A DNA stretch of 64,000 nucleotides from Cohnella sp. OV330 (GTDB lineage: Bacteria; Bacillota; Bacilli; Paenibacillales; Paenibacillaceae): positions 40,672 to 104,671 of the forward strand of contig NZ_FOKE01000009.1 of the NCBI RefSeq assembly GCF_900112065.1, in the 5' to 3' direction. Below, one piece after another: positions 26,914-35,445 of this stretch. The translations under genes were made by a program, and so were the position numbers. Position 1 is the stretch's first letter. Every line of letters starts with the position of its first letter. The notes below the pieces were generated by a model that worked only from the letters and a program-made list of their open reading frames with translations, was not told the origin of the DNA and made no database searches.

Positions 26914-26943
26914 TAGTATGCAACAAACCCAATCTTCGCATCC
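26914..26943 (-). promoter_or_regulatory. Sigma-G-like forespore promoter of the ger operon
   Basis: Minus strand GGATG (26943-26939), exactly 18 bases, CATACTA (26920-26914). This fits the CATNNTA -10 and a near-match of the GHATR -35 box of sigma-G, and its start would lie about 30 bp before gerA. Confidence 0.65.
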
Positions 26944-26960
26944 GCCCGCTTTTTCAGAAT

Positions 26961-26974
26961 TTGTTCAGTAACAA
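26961..26974. promoter_or_regulatory. Dyad upstream of hxlR-type gene
   Basis: TTGTT-CAGT-AACAA inverted repeat, 55 bp before the HxlR start, followed by a TATAAA sequence. It may be the operator for the regulator itself. Confidence 0.4.
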
Positions 26975-27028
26975 GTGATATAAAAAGAGTATGTAAACGG
27001 CCGAGCACCAAAACAAGGAGGCACCATC

Positions 27029-27370
27029 ATGCTGCAAACGATCAAATTCGAAGCGAACGAAACGGCAACCAATCCCGTCGGTACGGCAATGAGCGTCATC
27101 GGAGGCAAGTGGAAGGGCGTCATTCTCTATCAGCTCATCCAGCAGGAAGCCCGCTTCAATCAGCTTCGCCGGATGATTCCCGGCATTACGCAGCGCATGC
27201 TGGTGCTGCAGCTGCGCGATCTTGAGCGCGAAGGCCTCGTGCAGCGCATCGTCTACCAGGAGACGCCGCCGAAGATCGGCTATCGGCTCACCGATTACGG
27301 CCGTACGCTGGTACCCGTCATCCTGATGCTGAAGGAATGGGGCGAGAGCCACCAGTCAACCATGCATTGA
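27029..27370 (+). CDS. HxlR-family transcriptional regulator
   Basis: 113 residues, one winged-helix domain. The family pattern is clear: TAMSVIGGKWKGVILYQL, then FNQLRRMIPGITQRMLVLQLRDLEREGLV (recognition helix) and the wing YQETPPKIGYRLTDYG. HxlR proteins bind as dimers and often respond to electrophiles or oxidants through cysteines, but this one contains no cysteine. AGGAGG lies seven bases before the ATG. It is divergent from the ger operon, which is more likely forespore-controlled; no obvious target gene adjoins it. Confidence 0.92.
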   Translation: MLQTIKFEANETATNPVGTAMSVIGGKWKGVILYQLIQQEARFNQLRRMIPGITQRMLVLQLRDLEREGLVQRIVYQETPPKIGYRLTDYGRTLVPVILMLKEWGESHQSTMH

Positions 27371-27430
27371 CATAAAGAGCGTGTCTCCCGTCCCGTTGAC
27401 GGGGGCGACACCCCATGACCGACCATGCTT

Positions 27431-27464
27431 ACCGCGAATGCGATGCCGCAGCGCGGTTTTTTTT
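27431..27464 (+). terminator. Terminator-like hairpin after the hxlR-type gene
   Basis: ACCGCG (27431-27436) pairs with CGCGGT (27452-27457), followed by an eight-base T run. A second hairpin without T run lies just upstream (about 27383-27412). Confidence 0.7.
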
Positions 27465-27623
27465 GTTTTTCGGCAAGCGCAGCGCATCCCGCGCCTATAA
27501 ACGAGCCGGTGTTTTAATACTCCGATAATTCCGGCTTTACAACGTCCGGCTACAATAGAGTTGCGGCCCGACATCATTTTACGCAAAGCTTGACAATCGC
27601 CGGTCAAAAAAGGAGAACCCGCC

Positions 27624-28277
27624 ATGGGAATTCATGCCTACTTCAGATCGCTGGACGTGCTCGACCGGATCATTCGCTGCCCGGGCAAATTCAAGTTCGA
27701 GGAGCATAGCGTCGCCGCGCACTCTTGGAAGGTCGTTCAGTATGCCAAGACCTTCGCGGATATCGAAGAGCAGCAGGGCGCGGTCATCGACTGGAAAAAG
27801 CTTTACCGGATCACGAGCAGCCATGATTACGGAGAAATTTTTATCGGGGATATCAAGACGCCCGTCAAGCATTCCTCCATGCAGCTGCGCACGCTTCTTC
27901 AGCGCGTCGAGGAGGGCATGATCCATAATTTTATCGAGGAGCATATCCCGCGCGAGTTCAAGGCGATTTTCCAAGAGCAACTGCGCGAGGGGAAGGACCA
28001 GTCGATCGAGGGGCTGATCCTCGAAGCGGCCGACAAGCTCGACCAAGTATACGAGGCGTTCTCCGAGCTTCAGCGGGGCAACACGGAAAAAGAATTCGTC
28101 TCGATGTACCGGCACGCGCTCCTCAAGATTCGCAGCATACCGCTCAAGTGCGTGGATTACTTCTTCGACAGCATCTTGCCGGATCTCGTGAGCGAGGAGT
28201 CGATGTCGCCCGTCGACATCCGCAAGATTACCGAGGAAGCGCTGGCGTCCGCGCCGTCGCAGCCGTATCCGGCATGA
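27624..28277 (+). CDS. HD-domain phosphohydrolase, YfbR-like
   Basis: 217 residues. The HD metal-binding set is visible: EEHSVAAHSWKV (first His), ITSSHDYGEIFIGD (His-Asp pair), and the distal Asp in AADKLDQVYEA. This arrangement matches YfbR-type 5'-deoxynucleotidases, which act on deoxynucleoside monophosphates, although other HD hydrolases share it. AAGGAG lies seven to eight bases before the ATG. A TTGAC / GTCAA dyad at 27590-27607 lies just before the ribosome-binding site. Single gene, ending at a bidirectional terminator. Confidence 0.8.
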   Translation: MGIHAYFRSLDVLDRIIRCPGKFKFEEHSVAAHSWKVVQYAKTFADIEEQQGAVIDWKKLYRITSSHDYGEIFIGDIKTPVKHSSMQLRTLLQRVEEGMIHNFIEEHIPREFKAIFQEQLREGKDQSIEGLILEAADKLDQVYEAFSELQRGNTEKEFVSMYRHALLKIRSIPLKCVDYFFDSILPDLVSEESMSPVDIRKITEEALASAPSQPYPA

Positions 28278-28330
28278 TGGCGCGCATCCGCTTTTCGCGC
28301 GATCGCCCAAACCAAACCCTTATACGCATA

Positions 28331-28385
28331 AAAAGAGGCTGTTCTTCCCGTCATCTTCATGACCGGAGAACAGCCCTTCTTATTT
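28331..28385. terminator. Bidirectional terminator
   Basis: GGCTGTTCT (28337-28345) with AGAACAGCC (28367-28375) and a T-rich tail, with an A run on the other side, between the convergent HD and DUF4097 genes. Confidence 0.8.
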
Positions 28386-28392
28386 TAGTGCT

Positions 28393-29304
28393 TTATTCCG
28401 CCGTCGATACCCGTATGCTGCCGCTGTCCGTACGCACTTTAATCGTGTCGTTCGTCTGACCCGGCGAATCCGGCGAGTGGATCGAGCCGGAGTCCGAGCG
28501 GAGGTCATAGTGACCGGCGAAGGCCGCCGGCACTTCGACGCGTACGCTGCCGGAGTCGCTGGAGACGTCGGCGGAGGACGTGTCGGTCTTGGACAGCCGT
28601 ACGCTGCCGGAATCGGTCTTGATCGAAGCCGTGCCGGTCAAAGACGAGATCCGGACCGAGCCGGAGTCCGACGAGGCCGTCGCGTCGGCCGTCACGCCGT
28701 CTGCCTCGATGCTGCCGGAGTCCGTCTTCACCTTGAGTTGTTCTGCGCGAACGGCGCCGAGCTTGACCGAACCGGAGTCGGATTTGAATTCGACCGTTCC
28801 CGCATCGATATTCGAAGCCCGCAGCGAGCCGGAATCAGAGCCGATCGCCACTTGCTGCGCTCTGGGGCCGTCCACGGTCACGGAGCCGGAGTCCGACTTG
28901 ATCGTGACGTCGTCCAGCCGACCGGTCCCGCTCAGCGCGACGACGATCGTCTGCTTGTGGCTGCCGAAGTCGAAGTCCATGTTGAACCATCTGTCCTTGG
29001 CATCCAGATCGAGCTTCAGCTTGCCGTCCTGCACGGTCACGTCCGACAGCCGGTCGATGACCTCTTGCTCTTCTTCGCCGTTCAGCGTGACGGTGTTCTT
29101 GCCGTCCGCGCTCGCGACGAAGCGTACATCCAGGCTCTTCGCTTCACCGTCGATCTCGAGTGACCGAAGCGTTCCCTCGTCGAACGTCCACGCCTGCGAA
29201 TGCGCCGTTAGCGGTTCCGCAAAGTGGAATTTGTAATATGCTGCGCCCCCCAAGCCGATGAGAATGAGGCCGATCGCGATCGTTACCCAGGATACTTTTT
29301 TCAT
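28393..29304 (-). CDS. DUF4097 beta-helix protein with SDSGS repeats
   Basis: 303 residues. One N-terminal membrane helix (about 5-25), then an extracytoplasmic domain. From about residue 145 on it consists of some nine imperfect repeats of roughly 20 residues, each centred on the motif SDSGSV or TDSGSI, as expected for the rungs of a beta-helix in the DUF4097 (putative adhesin) family. Function is unknown; such genes often follow a PadR regulator and a DUF1700 protein. The start shares one base with the stop of the upstream small membrane gene (TAATG), so the two are coupled. Confidence 0.85.
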   Translation of the reverse strand: MKKVSWVTIAIGLILIGLGGAAYYKFHFAEPLTAHSQAWTFDEGTLRSLEIDGEAKSLDVRFVASADGKNTVTLNGEEEQEVIDRLSDVTVQDGKLKLDLDAKDRWFNMDFDFGSHKQTIVVALSGTGRLDDVTIKSDSGSVTVDGPRAQQVAIGSDSGSLRASNIDAGTVEFKSDSGSVKLGAVRAEQLKVKTDSGSIEADGVTADATASSDSGSVRISSLTGTASIKTDSGSVRLSKTDTSSADVSSDSGSVRVEVPAAFAGHYDLRSDSGSIHSPDSPGQTNDTIKVRTDSGSIRVSTAE

Positions 29305-29633
29305 TATAATGCCCTTCCTTTCCGAATGCGGGCCGATAAGGCGAGTCCGCCGGCCGTACAACGAATGCCGGCTTTGAATGCTGCGATCGTGCCGAGCGCG
29401 GCGAGCATGCCGAAGCCTGTTACCGCGAAGCTGACGAACAGGGCTGCCGGGTAGCGTTCTCCGCTCAGCGTCCAGTCCAGCAGTACCGCAACCGGAGCGG
29501 CGATGAGCGCGATATTGGCTGCGGCCAGGGCGGATAATACGGCCCACAGCGCGAGCCCCAGCGGGATGGCGAAGATGCCGAGTAGCCAGAGCAGCGCGAC
29601 GGCCGCCGGACTAGCCGATCTGTTGTCGTTCAC
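29304..29633 (-). CDS. Small membrane protein, possibly the membrane part of a DUF1700-type protein
   Basis: 109 residues from a GTG at 29633, preceded by GGGGA six to seven bases upstream. Three hydrophobic helices (about 10-50 and 65-90). In related genomes the gene before a DUF4097 gene encodes a DUF1700 protein with a soluble N-terminal domain; here that domain and the padR gene are missing, and 29634-29921 on this strand does not encode them. It may be a shortened relative or an unrelated membrane protein. Coupled by TAATG to the next gene. A TATAAT box lies on this strand at 29696-29691. Confidence 0.6.
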   Translation of the reverse strand: MNDNRSASPAAVALLWLLGIFAIPLGLALWAVLSALAAANIALIAAPVAVLLDWTLSGERYPAALFVSFAVTGFGMLAALGTIAAFKAGIRCTAGGLALSARIRKGRAL

Positions 29634-29975
29634 GTTTGTTCCCCATTTCTGTACGTTAGGCGGCCTGCATAATTCCAAGCCTGCCGCTTCATTATAGAAT
29701 GAACGCATGCTTCCGGGGAACAGACGCCGGTTGGACCGCCGCTCCGCCTCAGGTCCAGGGAAGGGACGGCATCCGCGGGTTATATGAAGGGCGTTTCGTT
29801 TGGAAGCCTTTTCGGCCGGGTAAGAGGAAATGCGAGCGTGACGCAGCTTGAAAGTTGAATCGAAGCCGTCCTGCGCAGGTGAAATTTCGAATCTAGGCCG
29901 ATTTAGACTATATTTTGTCACATTTCTGTGATAGAATGTTCACAGATAGCGTTTCCACTGAAGGGAGCTGTTCAC
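29634..29975. other. Divergent intergenic region with a TCACA/TGTGA dyad
   Basis: About 340 bp between divergent small membrane genes. On the minus side a TATAAT box (29696-29691) with a poor -35. On the plus side an inverted repeat TCACA-TTTC-TGTGA (29918-29931) ends 44 bp before the start codon. No gene is visible between. Confidence 0.5.
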
Positions 29976-30215
29976 ATGAGAAAAGACATGACGATCGCGT
30001 TGAAATGGACGGCGGCGGTTATTATTGCATTCGGCGTCATTTGCAGCGCATTGAATATGAACGAATTCAACGACGGCAACCTCGGACTGATGATCGGCAT
30101 CGGCTTCCTCGTAGGCGGCCTGCAGATTCTGCTGTTCGGCGTAGCCGCGCCATTGATGATGAAGAAGTCGGATCTCGAGCCCGAAGGTCTCGACAAGGTC
30201 GAAGACCTCGCCTGA
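29976..30215 (+). CDS. Small two-helix membrane protein, unknown
   Basis: 79 residues. Two membrane helices (about 8-27 and 37-60) with short polar ends and a charged tail rich in Asp and Glu. GGGAG lies eight to nine bases before the ATG. It has its own terminator and is followed by the quinol oxidase operon, but nothing shows that they work together. I do not recognise the family. Confidence 0.7.
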   Translation: MRKDMTIALKWTAAVIIAFGVICSALNMNEFNDGNLGLMIGIGFLVGGLQILLFGVAAPLMMKKSDLEPEGLDKVEDLA

Positions 30216-30250
30216 TCCGGCGCCCGCCGGAAGGATCCATTCAGCCAAAG

Positions 30251-30291
30251 ACTGCCTGCGCAGAGAGACTTCTCCGCGCAAGGCAGTTTTT
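30251..30291 (+). terminator. Terminator
   Basis: ACTGCCT / AGGCAGT arms with an inner GCGC pairing and a seven-base T run, 35 bp after the small membrane gene. Confidence 0.88.
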
Positions 30292-30480
30292 TTGTTGCGT
30301 TTGTTTGAACAAAGGTCGAATTGGTGAACAATTTATTGCTAAATATCAAACAAACATTGACGCATTTGTTAACAGCAGCGCCGCGGCCTTCGGTTTTTGA
30401 TATGTTAATGACATAGCGCGGAGTTCTGACGAGAGCAGCCGCGGGCCCGGCGCCAAGCCGCAATCAAGGAGTGTGAGCAA

Positions 30481-31488
30481 ATGAAGTACAAAGGGTGGTT
30501 CATGCGGGCGGCGGCGTTCCTGCCGCTGGCGCTGATGACGTTCCTGCTGTCGGGATGCGCGGACGTAGTCGTCCTTAATCCCAAAGGGGAGATCGCCAAG
30601 CATCAGCTTGATCTCATCTATATCACGACGGGACTGTGTCTCATCATTATCGTGCCCGTCCTCATATTGACGTTCTGGATCGCTTGGAAGTATCGGGCGA
30701 AGAGCAAAAAGAAAGAAGCGTACCAGCCCGAGTGGGATCACAGTACGAAGCTGGAAGCCGTCTGGTGGGGCATTCCGATCCTGATCATTCTGCTGATCGC
30801 GATCGTCACGGTGCAATACAGCTATAAGCTGGAGCCTTCCAAGGCGCTCGCTTCCGACGAGAAGCCGATCACGATCCAGGTCGTAGCGTTGGACTGGAAG
30901 TGGCTGTTCCTCTATCCGGAGCAAGGCATCGCTACGGTTAACTACGTACAGTTCCCTGAGAAGGTTCCCGTTCAGTTTCAACTGACCGCGGACGCGCCGA
31001 TGAACTCGTTCTGGATCCCGCAGCTCGGCGGCCAGATCTACACGATGTCCGGCATGGCGATGAAGCTCCATCTGATCGCCGACGAGCCGGGCGATTACTT
31101 CGGCACGGGCGCGAACTTCAGCGGCGAATACTTCGGCAAGATGACCTTTAACGCCAAGGCGACGTCGCGGGCCGACTTCGACAAGTGGGTGCAAGACGTC
31201 AAGCAATCGTATCCGGCGATGAGCCAGGAAGGCTATAACGAGCTCGCGCAGCCGGCGACTTCGCTGGTGCGTTCGTTCTCCGCATTCCCGAACGGGATGT
31301 TCGACAATATCGTCAACAAGTACGTCGTGGCAGGCCAATCCGGCCATCATCACGGCGGAGATGCGGCTTCGTCCAACGAAGGCGCGGACGTCGCGGACGG
31401 TCAAGCCGGCCACGATATGAGCGAGATGGACATGAGCGAAATGGACATGTCCGACGCGGGCGATAGCGGCGCCGCGCATCAACATTAA
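30481..31488 (+). CDS. qoxA: Quinol oxidase subunit II
   Basis: 335 residues. Lipoprotein signal ending in LSGC (Cys26), two membrane helices (about 40-62 and 92-112), then the cupredoxin domain. The Cys and Met ligands of a CuA centre are absent, so the enzyme should oxidise quinol, not cytochrome c. The conserved DWKW segment (134-137) and SFWIPQLGGQIYTM are present. The last 50 residues form an unusual tail with HHHGGD, repeated MSEMDMSEMD and a final HQH. First gene of qoxABCD; AGGAG lies before the ATG. A TTTGTT-TG-AACAAA dyad (30300-30313) lies upstream; the promoter is not clear. Confidence 0.93.
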   Translation: MKYKGWFMRAAAFLPLALMTFLLSGCADVVVLNPKGEIAKHQLDLIYITTGLCLIIIVPVLILTFWIAWKYRAKSKKKEAYQPEWDHSTKLEAVWWGIPILIILLIAIVTVQYSYKLEPSKALASDEKPITIQVVALDWKWLFLYPEQGIATVNYVQFPEKVPVQFQLTADAPMNSFWIPQLGGQIYTMSGMAMKLHLIADEPGDYFGTGANFSGEYFGKMTFNAKATSRADFDKWVQDVKQSYPAMSQEGYNELAQPATSLVRSFSAFPNGMFDNIVNKYVVAGQSGHHHGGDAASSNEGADVADGQAGHDMSEMDMSEMDMSDAGDSGAAHQH

Positions 31489-31501
31489 GGAGGGGACCCG
31501 A

Positions 31502-33460
31502 TTGAAGATTACCAAGCTATCCGATTTCTTCGTGACTGGGGACCCGCTCATCTACGGCGCCGACGTCGCGATCGGACTGACGATGGTCGCCATCGTTGTC
31601 GCGCTCACCGCGTTCAAGCGCTGGGGTTGGCTGTGGCGCGAGTGGCTGACGACCGTCGATCACAAGCGGATCGGCATCATGTACGTCATCGCTTCGCTGC
31701 TCATGCTGTTCCGCGGGGGCGTCGATGCCTTGCTCATGCGGACCCAACTGGCGCTGCCAGACAGCATGGAGTTCCTGAAGCCCGATCACTATAACGATAT
31801 TTTCACGACGCACGGCGTCATCATGATTTTGTTCATGGCGATGCCGCTCATGTTCGGTTTGTTTAACCTAACCGTACCGCTGCAGATCGGCGCGCGCGAC
31901 GTCGCGTTCCCGCTGCTGAACTCCCTGAGCTTCTGGCTGTTCTTCATGGGCGCGATGCTGTTCAACGTCTCGTTCGTCATCGGCGGTTCGCCGGAGGCGG
32001 GATGGCTCGCTTATCCGCCGCTCTCCGAGAAGATGTTCAGTCCGGGCGTGGGGCAGGACTTCTATATCTGGGGCATTCAAATCTCGGGTATCGGCTCCTT
32101 GATGACCGGTATCAACTTTATCGTCACGATTCTGAAGATGCGCGCGCCGGGAATGAAGCTCATGAAGATGCCGATGTTCACCTGGTCGGTGCTCTCGAGC
32201 TGCTTGACGATCATCCTGGCGTTTCCGATTCTGACGGTGACGTTGGCGCTGCTCTTCATCGACCGTTACTTCGGCGCCCACTTCTTCACGCTCGATATGG
32301 GCGGCAATCCGATGATGTATATCAACCTCATCTGGATGTGGGGTCACCCTGAAGTGTATATCGTCGTACTGCCGGCGTTCGGCATATTCTCGGAGATCGT
32401 GGCCACCTTCTCCAAGAAGAGGCTGTTCGGCTACGGCTCCATGGTGTTCGCGCTGATGAGCATCAGCATATTTTCGTTCTTCACATGGGCCCACCACTTC
32501 TTCACGATGGGTTCGGGCGCGAACGTCAACGCCTTTTTCGCCGTCACTACGATGATCATCGCGATCCCGACAGGGGTCAAAATATTCAACTGGCTGTTTA
32601 CGATGTACAAGGGGAAAATTACGTTCGAGCTGCCGATGCTCTGGACGATGGCATTTATTCCATGCTTCATCGTCGGCGGCATGACCGGCGTTATGCTGTC
32701 CGTCGCGCCGGCCGACTTCCAGTTCCACAACAGCTACTTCCTGATCGCTCACTTCCACCAAGTGCTCATCGGGGGCGTCGTGTTCGGTTACTTCGCAGGT
32801 CTGTACTACTGGTGGCCGAAGGTGTTCGGCTTCAAGCTCAACGAGAAGCTCGGCCGCTGGGCGTTCTGGCTGTGGAACATCGGCTTCTACGTCTGCTTCA
32901 TGCCGCAATACGTGCTCGGCCTCATGGGCATGACGCGCCGCGTCAGCTCGTACAGCTGGGACACCGGCTGGTGGAGCTGGAACTTCGTCTCCACGATCGG
33001 CGGCTTCCTGATGGGGATCGGCTTCCTGTTCCAAGTGTGGCAGATTCTGCACAGCATCAAGTTCATGGAGCGCGTCAAGGGCGATCCATGGGGCGGACGC
33101 ACGCTGGAGTGGTCGATTCCTTCGCCTGCGCCGTTCTACAACTTCACGATCACGCCGAAGGTCGAAGGCAGAGACGACTGGTGGCGCCGCAAGGAGCTGG
33201 CCGCACAGGGCGTCCAGGATCCGCCGCCCAAGTACGAACCGATCCACATGCCGAAAAACTCGGGGACGCCAATCGTCATGTCCGTGTTCTGGTTCATCCT
33301 CGGCTTCGGCTTCGTATTCGACTGGCTGTGGCTGATCGTACCGGGCGCGATCGGGATCGCGGCCACCATGCTGTATCACTCGTTTAACTACGACACGGAT
33401 TACTACGTAACGGCTGAAGAGGTTAGAAAGACCGAAGCTAAAGCGGGGAGGGTTGTCTAA
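31502..33460 (+). CDS. qoxB: Quinol oxidase subunit I (heme-copper oxidase)
   Basis: 652 residues, about 14-15 helices. Catalytic core that reduces oxygen and pumps protons. Quinone-site residues of the bo3/aa3 quinol oxidases are kept: Arg71 and Asp75 in FRGGVD and His96. Heme ligand His104 (TTHG), the CuB/cross-link motif GHPEVYI, the HH pair in WAHHFFT and the HFHQVLIGG heme ligands are all visible. The start is TTG, supported by AAGGAGGGG at six to seven bases; no ATG is near. Its stop shares one base with the qoxC start (TAATG). Confidence 0.95.
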   Translation: MKITKLSDFFVTGDPLIYGADVAIGLTMVAIVVALTAFKRWGWLWREWLTTVDHKRIGIMYVIASLLMLFRGGVDALLMRTQLALPDSMEFLKPDHYNDIFTTHGVIMILFMAMPLMFGLFNLTVPLQIGARDVAFPLLNSLSFWLFFMGAMLFNVSFVIGGSPEAGWLAYPPLSEKMFSPGVGQDFYIWGIQISGIGSLMTGINFIVTILKMRAPGMKLMKMPMFTWSVLSSCLTIILAFPILTVTLALLFIDRYFGAHFFTLDMGGNPMMYINLIWMWGHPEVYIVVLPAFGIFSEIVATFSKKRLFGYGSMVFALMSISIFSFFTWAHHFFTMGSGANVNAFFAVTTMIIAIPTGVKIFNWLFTMYKGKITFELPMLWTMAFIPCFIVGGMTGVMLSVAPADFQFHNSYFLIAHFHQVLIGGVVFGYFAGLYYWWPKVFGFKLNEKLGRWAFWLWNIGFYVCFMPQYVLGLMGMTRRVSSYSWDTGWWSWNFVSTIGGFLMGIGFLFQVWQILHSIKFMERVKGDPWGGRTLEWSIPSPAPFYNFTITPKVEGRDDWWRRKELAAQGVQDPPPKYEPIHMPKNSGTPIVMSVFWFILGFGFVFDWLWLIVPGAIGIAATMLYHSFNYDTDYYVTAEEVRKTEAKAGRVV

Positions 33461-34080
33461 TGGCGCATGTCGCGGCTAACCAATCATCGCACGACCACGA
33501 TCACGGCCATGACGGCCATCACGACCTCGAAGCGCTTCGGACGATGGGCTTCTGGATTTTCATCATTACCGACTGTATTATATTCGGCACGTTGTTCGCC
33601 ACGTATGCCGTCCTCATGAACAGCACGGCGGGCGGGCCTACCGCCTCCGAGCTGTTCGAGATGCCGGGCGTCATCGCAGAGACGTTTATCCTGTTGACCA
33701 GCAGCTTCACCAGCGGTCTGGCCGTATTGTCCATGAACCGGGGCGACAAGAAGGGCCTGATCGGCTGGCTCATCGTTACGGCGTTGCTGGGCGCGTCCTT
33801 TATCACGCTCGAAGTGACCGAGTTCCTGAAGATGGTCGACGAGGGCGCCAAGATCTCGACCAGCGCTTTCCTGTCCGCCTTCTACACGCTCGTCGGCACG
33901 CACGGTCTTCACGTCTCCATCGGTCTCATCTGGATGGTCGCGCTGATGCTGCAGGTGGCGAAGCGCGGCATCACGCCGGTGACCAAGCGCAAGATCGGCA
34001 ACATCAGCTTGTACTGGCACTTTCTCGACGTCGTCTGGATCTTCGTCTTCACGATCGTGTACATGATGGGGGTGAGGTAA
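33460..34080 (+). CDS. qoxC: Quinol oxidase subunit III
   Basis: 206 residues, five membrane helices, CyoC/QoxC type. The N terminus (about residues 8-22) is a cluster of His and Asp (HDHDHGHDGHHD) not common in the family. GTHGLHVSIGLIWM and the final YWHFLDVVWIFVF are subunit III hallmarks. Coupled to qoxB by TAATG and to qoxD by one spacer base. Confidence 0.94.
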   Translation: MAHVAANQSSHDHDHGHDGHHDLEALRTMGFWIFIITDCIIFGTLFATYAVLMNSTAGGPTASELFEMPGVIAETFILLTSSFTSGLAVLSMNRGDKKGLIGWLIVTALLGASFITLEVTEFLKMVDEGAKISTSAFLSAFYTLVGTHGLHVSIGLIWMVALMLQVAKRGITPVTKRKIGNISLYWHFLDVVWIFVFTIVYMMGVR

Positions 34081-34081
34081 G

Positions 34082-34423
34082 ATGGCGCAGCATCATGACA
34101 CGCACGCCTCGCACGGCGCCGACGCGCACGAGTCCCACGGCTCGCTCAAGTCCTACGTGCTCGGCTTCGTCCTGTCGCTCATTCTGACGGCGATCCCGCT
34201 GATCCTCGTGCTGAACGACATCGTCACCGGCAACGCCGCCGACGTCGTCCTGCTCGCGACGGCCGTCCTGCAATTCGTCGTGCAGCTGTTCTTCTTCATG
34301 CACTTGAAGGAAGAGAAGAAGCCGCGCTACAACCTGATGGTGCTCCTGCTCGGCCTCGTCATCGTCCTGACGATCGTCGCCGGCTCCATCTGGATCATGA
34401 AGTACAACATGGTGGCGCATTGA
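34082..34423 (+). CDS. qoxD: Quinol oxidase subunit IV
   Basis: 113 residues. Three helices (about 25-45, 53-75, 85-108) with the HLKEEKKPRYN loop of QoxD/CyoD. Like subunits II and III it has a His-rich end (MAQHHDTHASHGADAHESHG). Aids assembly of the oxidase. Followed directly by a strong terminator, so the operon ends here. Confidence 0.93.
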   Translation: MAQHHDTHASHGADAHESHGSLKSYVLGFVLSLILTAIPLILVLNDIVTGNAADVVLLATAVLQFVVQLFFFMHLKEEKKPRYNLMVLLLGLVIVLTIVAGSIWIMKYNMVAH

Positions 34424-34444
34424 GGAATTAAGGTTCTATATAAG

Positions 34445-34488
34445 AAGGCGACCCTTAGCGGATGATCCGGCTAAGGGTCGCCTTTTTT
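34445..34488 (+). terminator. Terminator of qoxABCD
   Basis: Perfect 15-bp arms (34445-34459 with 34470-34484, AAGGCGACCCTTAGC and complement) and a T run. Confidence 0.95.
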
Positions 34489-34551
34489 GTATGCTCGGGC
34501 GCGAGTCGCATACGGAGCATGCGTATCCTGCAAACGTGCGCGATAGCTTGG

Positions 34552-35445
34552 CTATTCTCCCTCGTTCCACGGGTTCATATGGACGAGCACCTCGACCACG
34601 TCCGGATCGCTGTCCATGATGCAGCGTTTGAGCGCGCGGCCGATATCGTGGCCTTGCTGGATCGTATAGTGGCTCGGAATGCCGACGCGCACGTCTACGA
34701 TGATATAGTGGCCGTGCTCGCGGGCGCGGACGCGGTCGATGCGCTTGATCTCGGGTTCGCTGGCGATCAACTTTTCGTACTGCGCGAGCTTGGCCGGCGA
34801 TACGTTGCGCTCCATCAGGATGTCGATGGCGTCGGTGCCCATCTCGTGGGCGAGCTTGAGCACGAGCAGCGACACGACGATGCCGGCTACGGGATCGCCG
34901 TATGCGGCCCAAGACCAATCGAGCCGTTCGCCGATATAGGCCAGACCGATCCCGATCACGGCCGCCAGCGAGGCATACACGTCGGCGAGGTGGTCGTAAG
35001 CGGTGGCGAGCACGCTCTTGCTGTTGACGGCGCGTCCGACCCGGATTGTGTACAGGTACAGGGCTTGCTTCCAGACAAGAGAAACGACGGCTGCGGCGAG
35101 CGGCAGCAGGCTCTCGCTCTCCGGCGGCTCGCGAAGGGTCAGGATGGCATGATAGCCAATCCAGAGCGCGGCGATCGCCAGAATGATGGCGACGAGCGCG
35201 GAGGCGACGACTTCCGCCTTGCCATGGCCGTATGGGTGTTCTTCGTCCGCGGGTTTCTTAGACACCATGGAGGACGTCAATGCCGCCACGGTCGCAATGA
35301 TGTCGCCGGCGTTGTGAATGCCGTCGGCCACGAGCACGGGACTCGCGAAGAGCAGGCCGACGACGATCTTGAGGATGGTGAGCGCGATGTTGCTCACAAG
35401 GCTGATCCAGATGGACAGCAGCCCTGCGTTTGCTTTTGAGGTCAA
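34552..35445 (-). CDS. Cation diffusion facilitator transporter
   Basis: 297 residues from a TTG at 35445, chosen because AAAAGGAG lies nine bases upstream and the length then matches the family; the ATG at 35490 has no ribosome-binding site. Six membrane helices, then the cytoplasmic domain with HYIIVDVRVGIPSHYTIQQGH. The transport site reads HNAGD in helix 2 and DHLAD in helix 5, giving His/Asp plus Asp/Asp ligands, closer to the Mn/Fe branch than to the Zn branch. It should export a divalent metal by proton exchange; manganese efflux (MneP/MneS-like) is plausible. Confidence 0.88.
   Translation of the reverse strand: MTSKANAGLLSIWISLVSNIALTILKIVVGLLFASPVLVADGIHNAGDIIATVAALTSSMVSKKPADEEHPYGHGKAEVVASALVAIILAIAALWIGYHAILTLREPPESESLLPLAAAVVSLVWKQALYLYTIRVGRAVNSKSVLATAYDHLADVYASLAAVIGIGLAYIGERLDWSWAAYGDPVAGIVVSLLVLKLAHEMGTDAIDILMERNVSPAKLAQYEKLIASEPEIKRIDRVRAREHGHYIIVDVRVGIPSHYTIQQGHDIGRALKRCIMDSDPDVVEVLVHMNPWNEGE

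Noticed and set aside
27590-27607. TTGAC / GTCAA dyad before the HD-domain gene as an operator
   Set aside because: Short arms with an eight-base spacer and no regulator nearby; too weak to call as a feature.
30300-30480. Rex, Fnr or cre-type site before qoxA
   Set aside because: Only a TTTGTT/AACAAA dyad is visible; none of the known consensus sites fits, and no clear -35/-10 pair was found.
31868-33379. A 503-codon open frame antisense to qoxB, and similar long antisense frames opposite fumC (14587-15972), the hydrolase (494-1354) and the MMPL gene (10746-12755, 12924-14186)
   Set aside because: The products are rich in Arg, His, Asp and Glu without any fold pattern, lack ribosome-binding sites and follow from high GC at third codon positions of the real genes.
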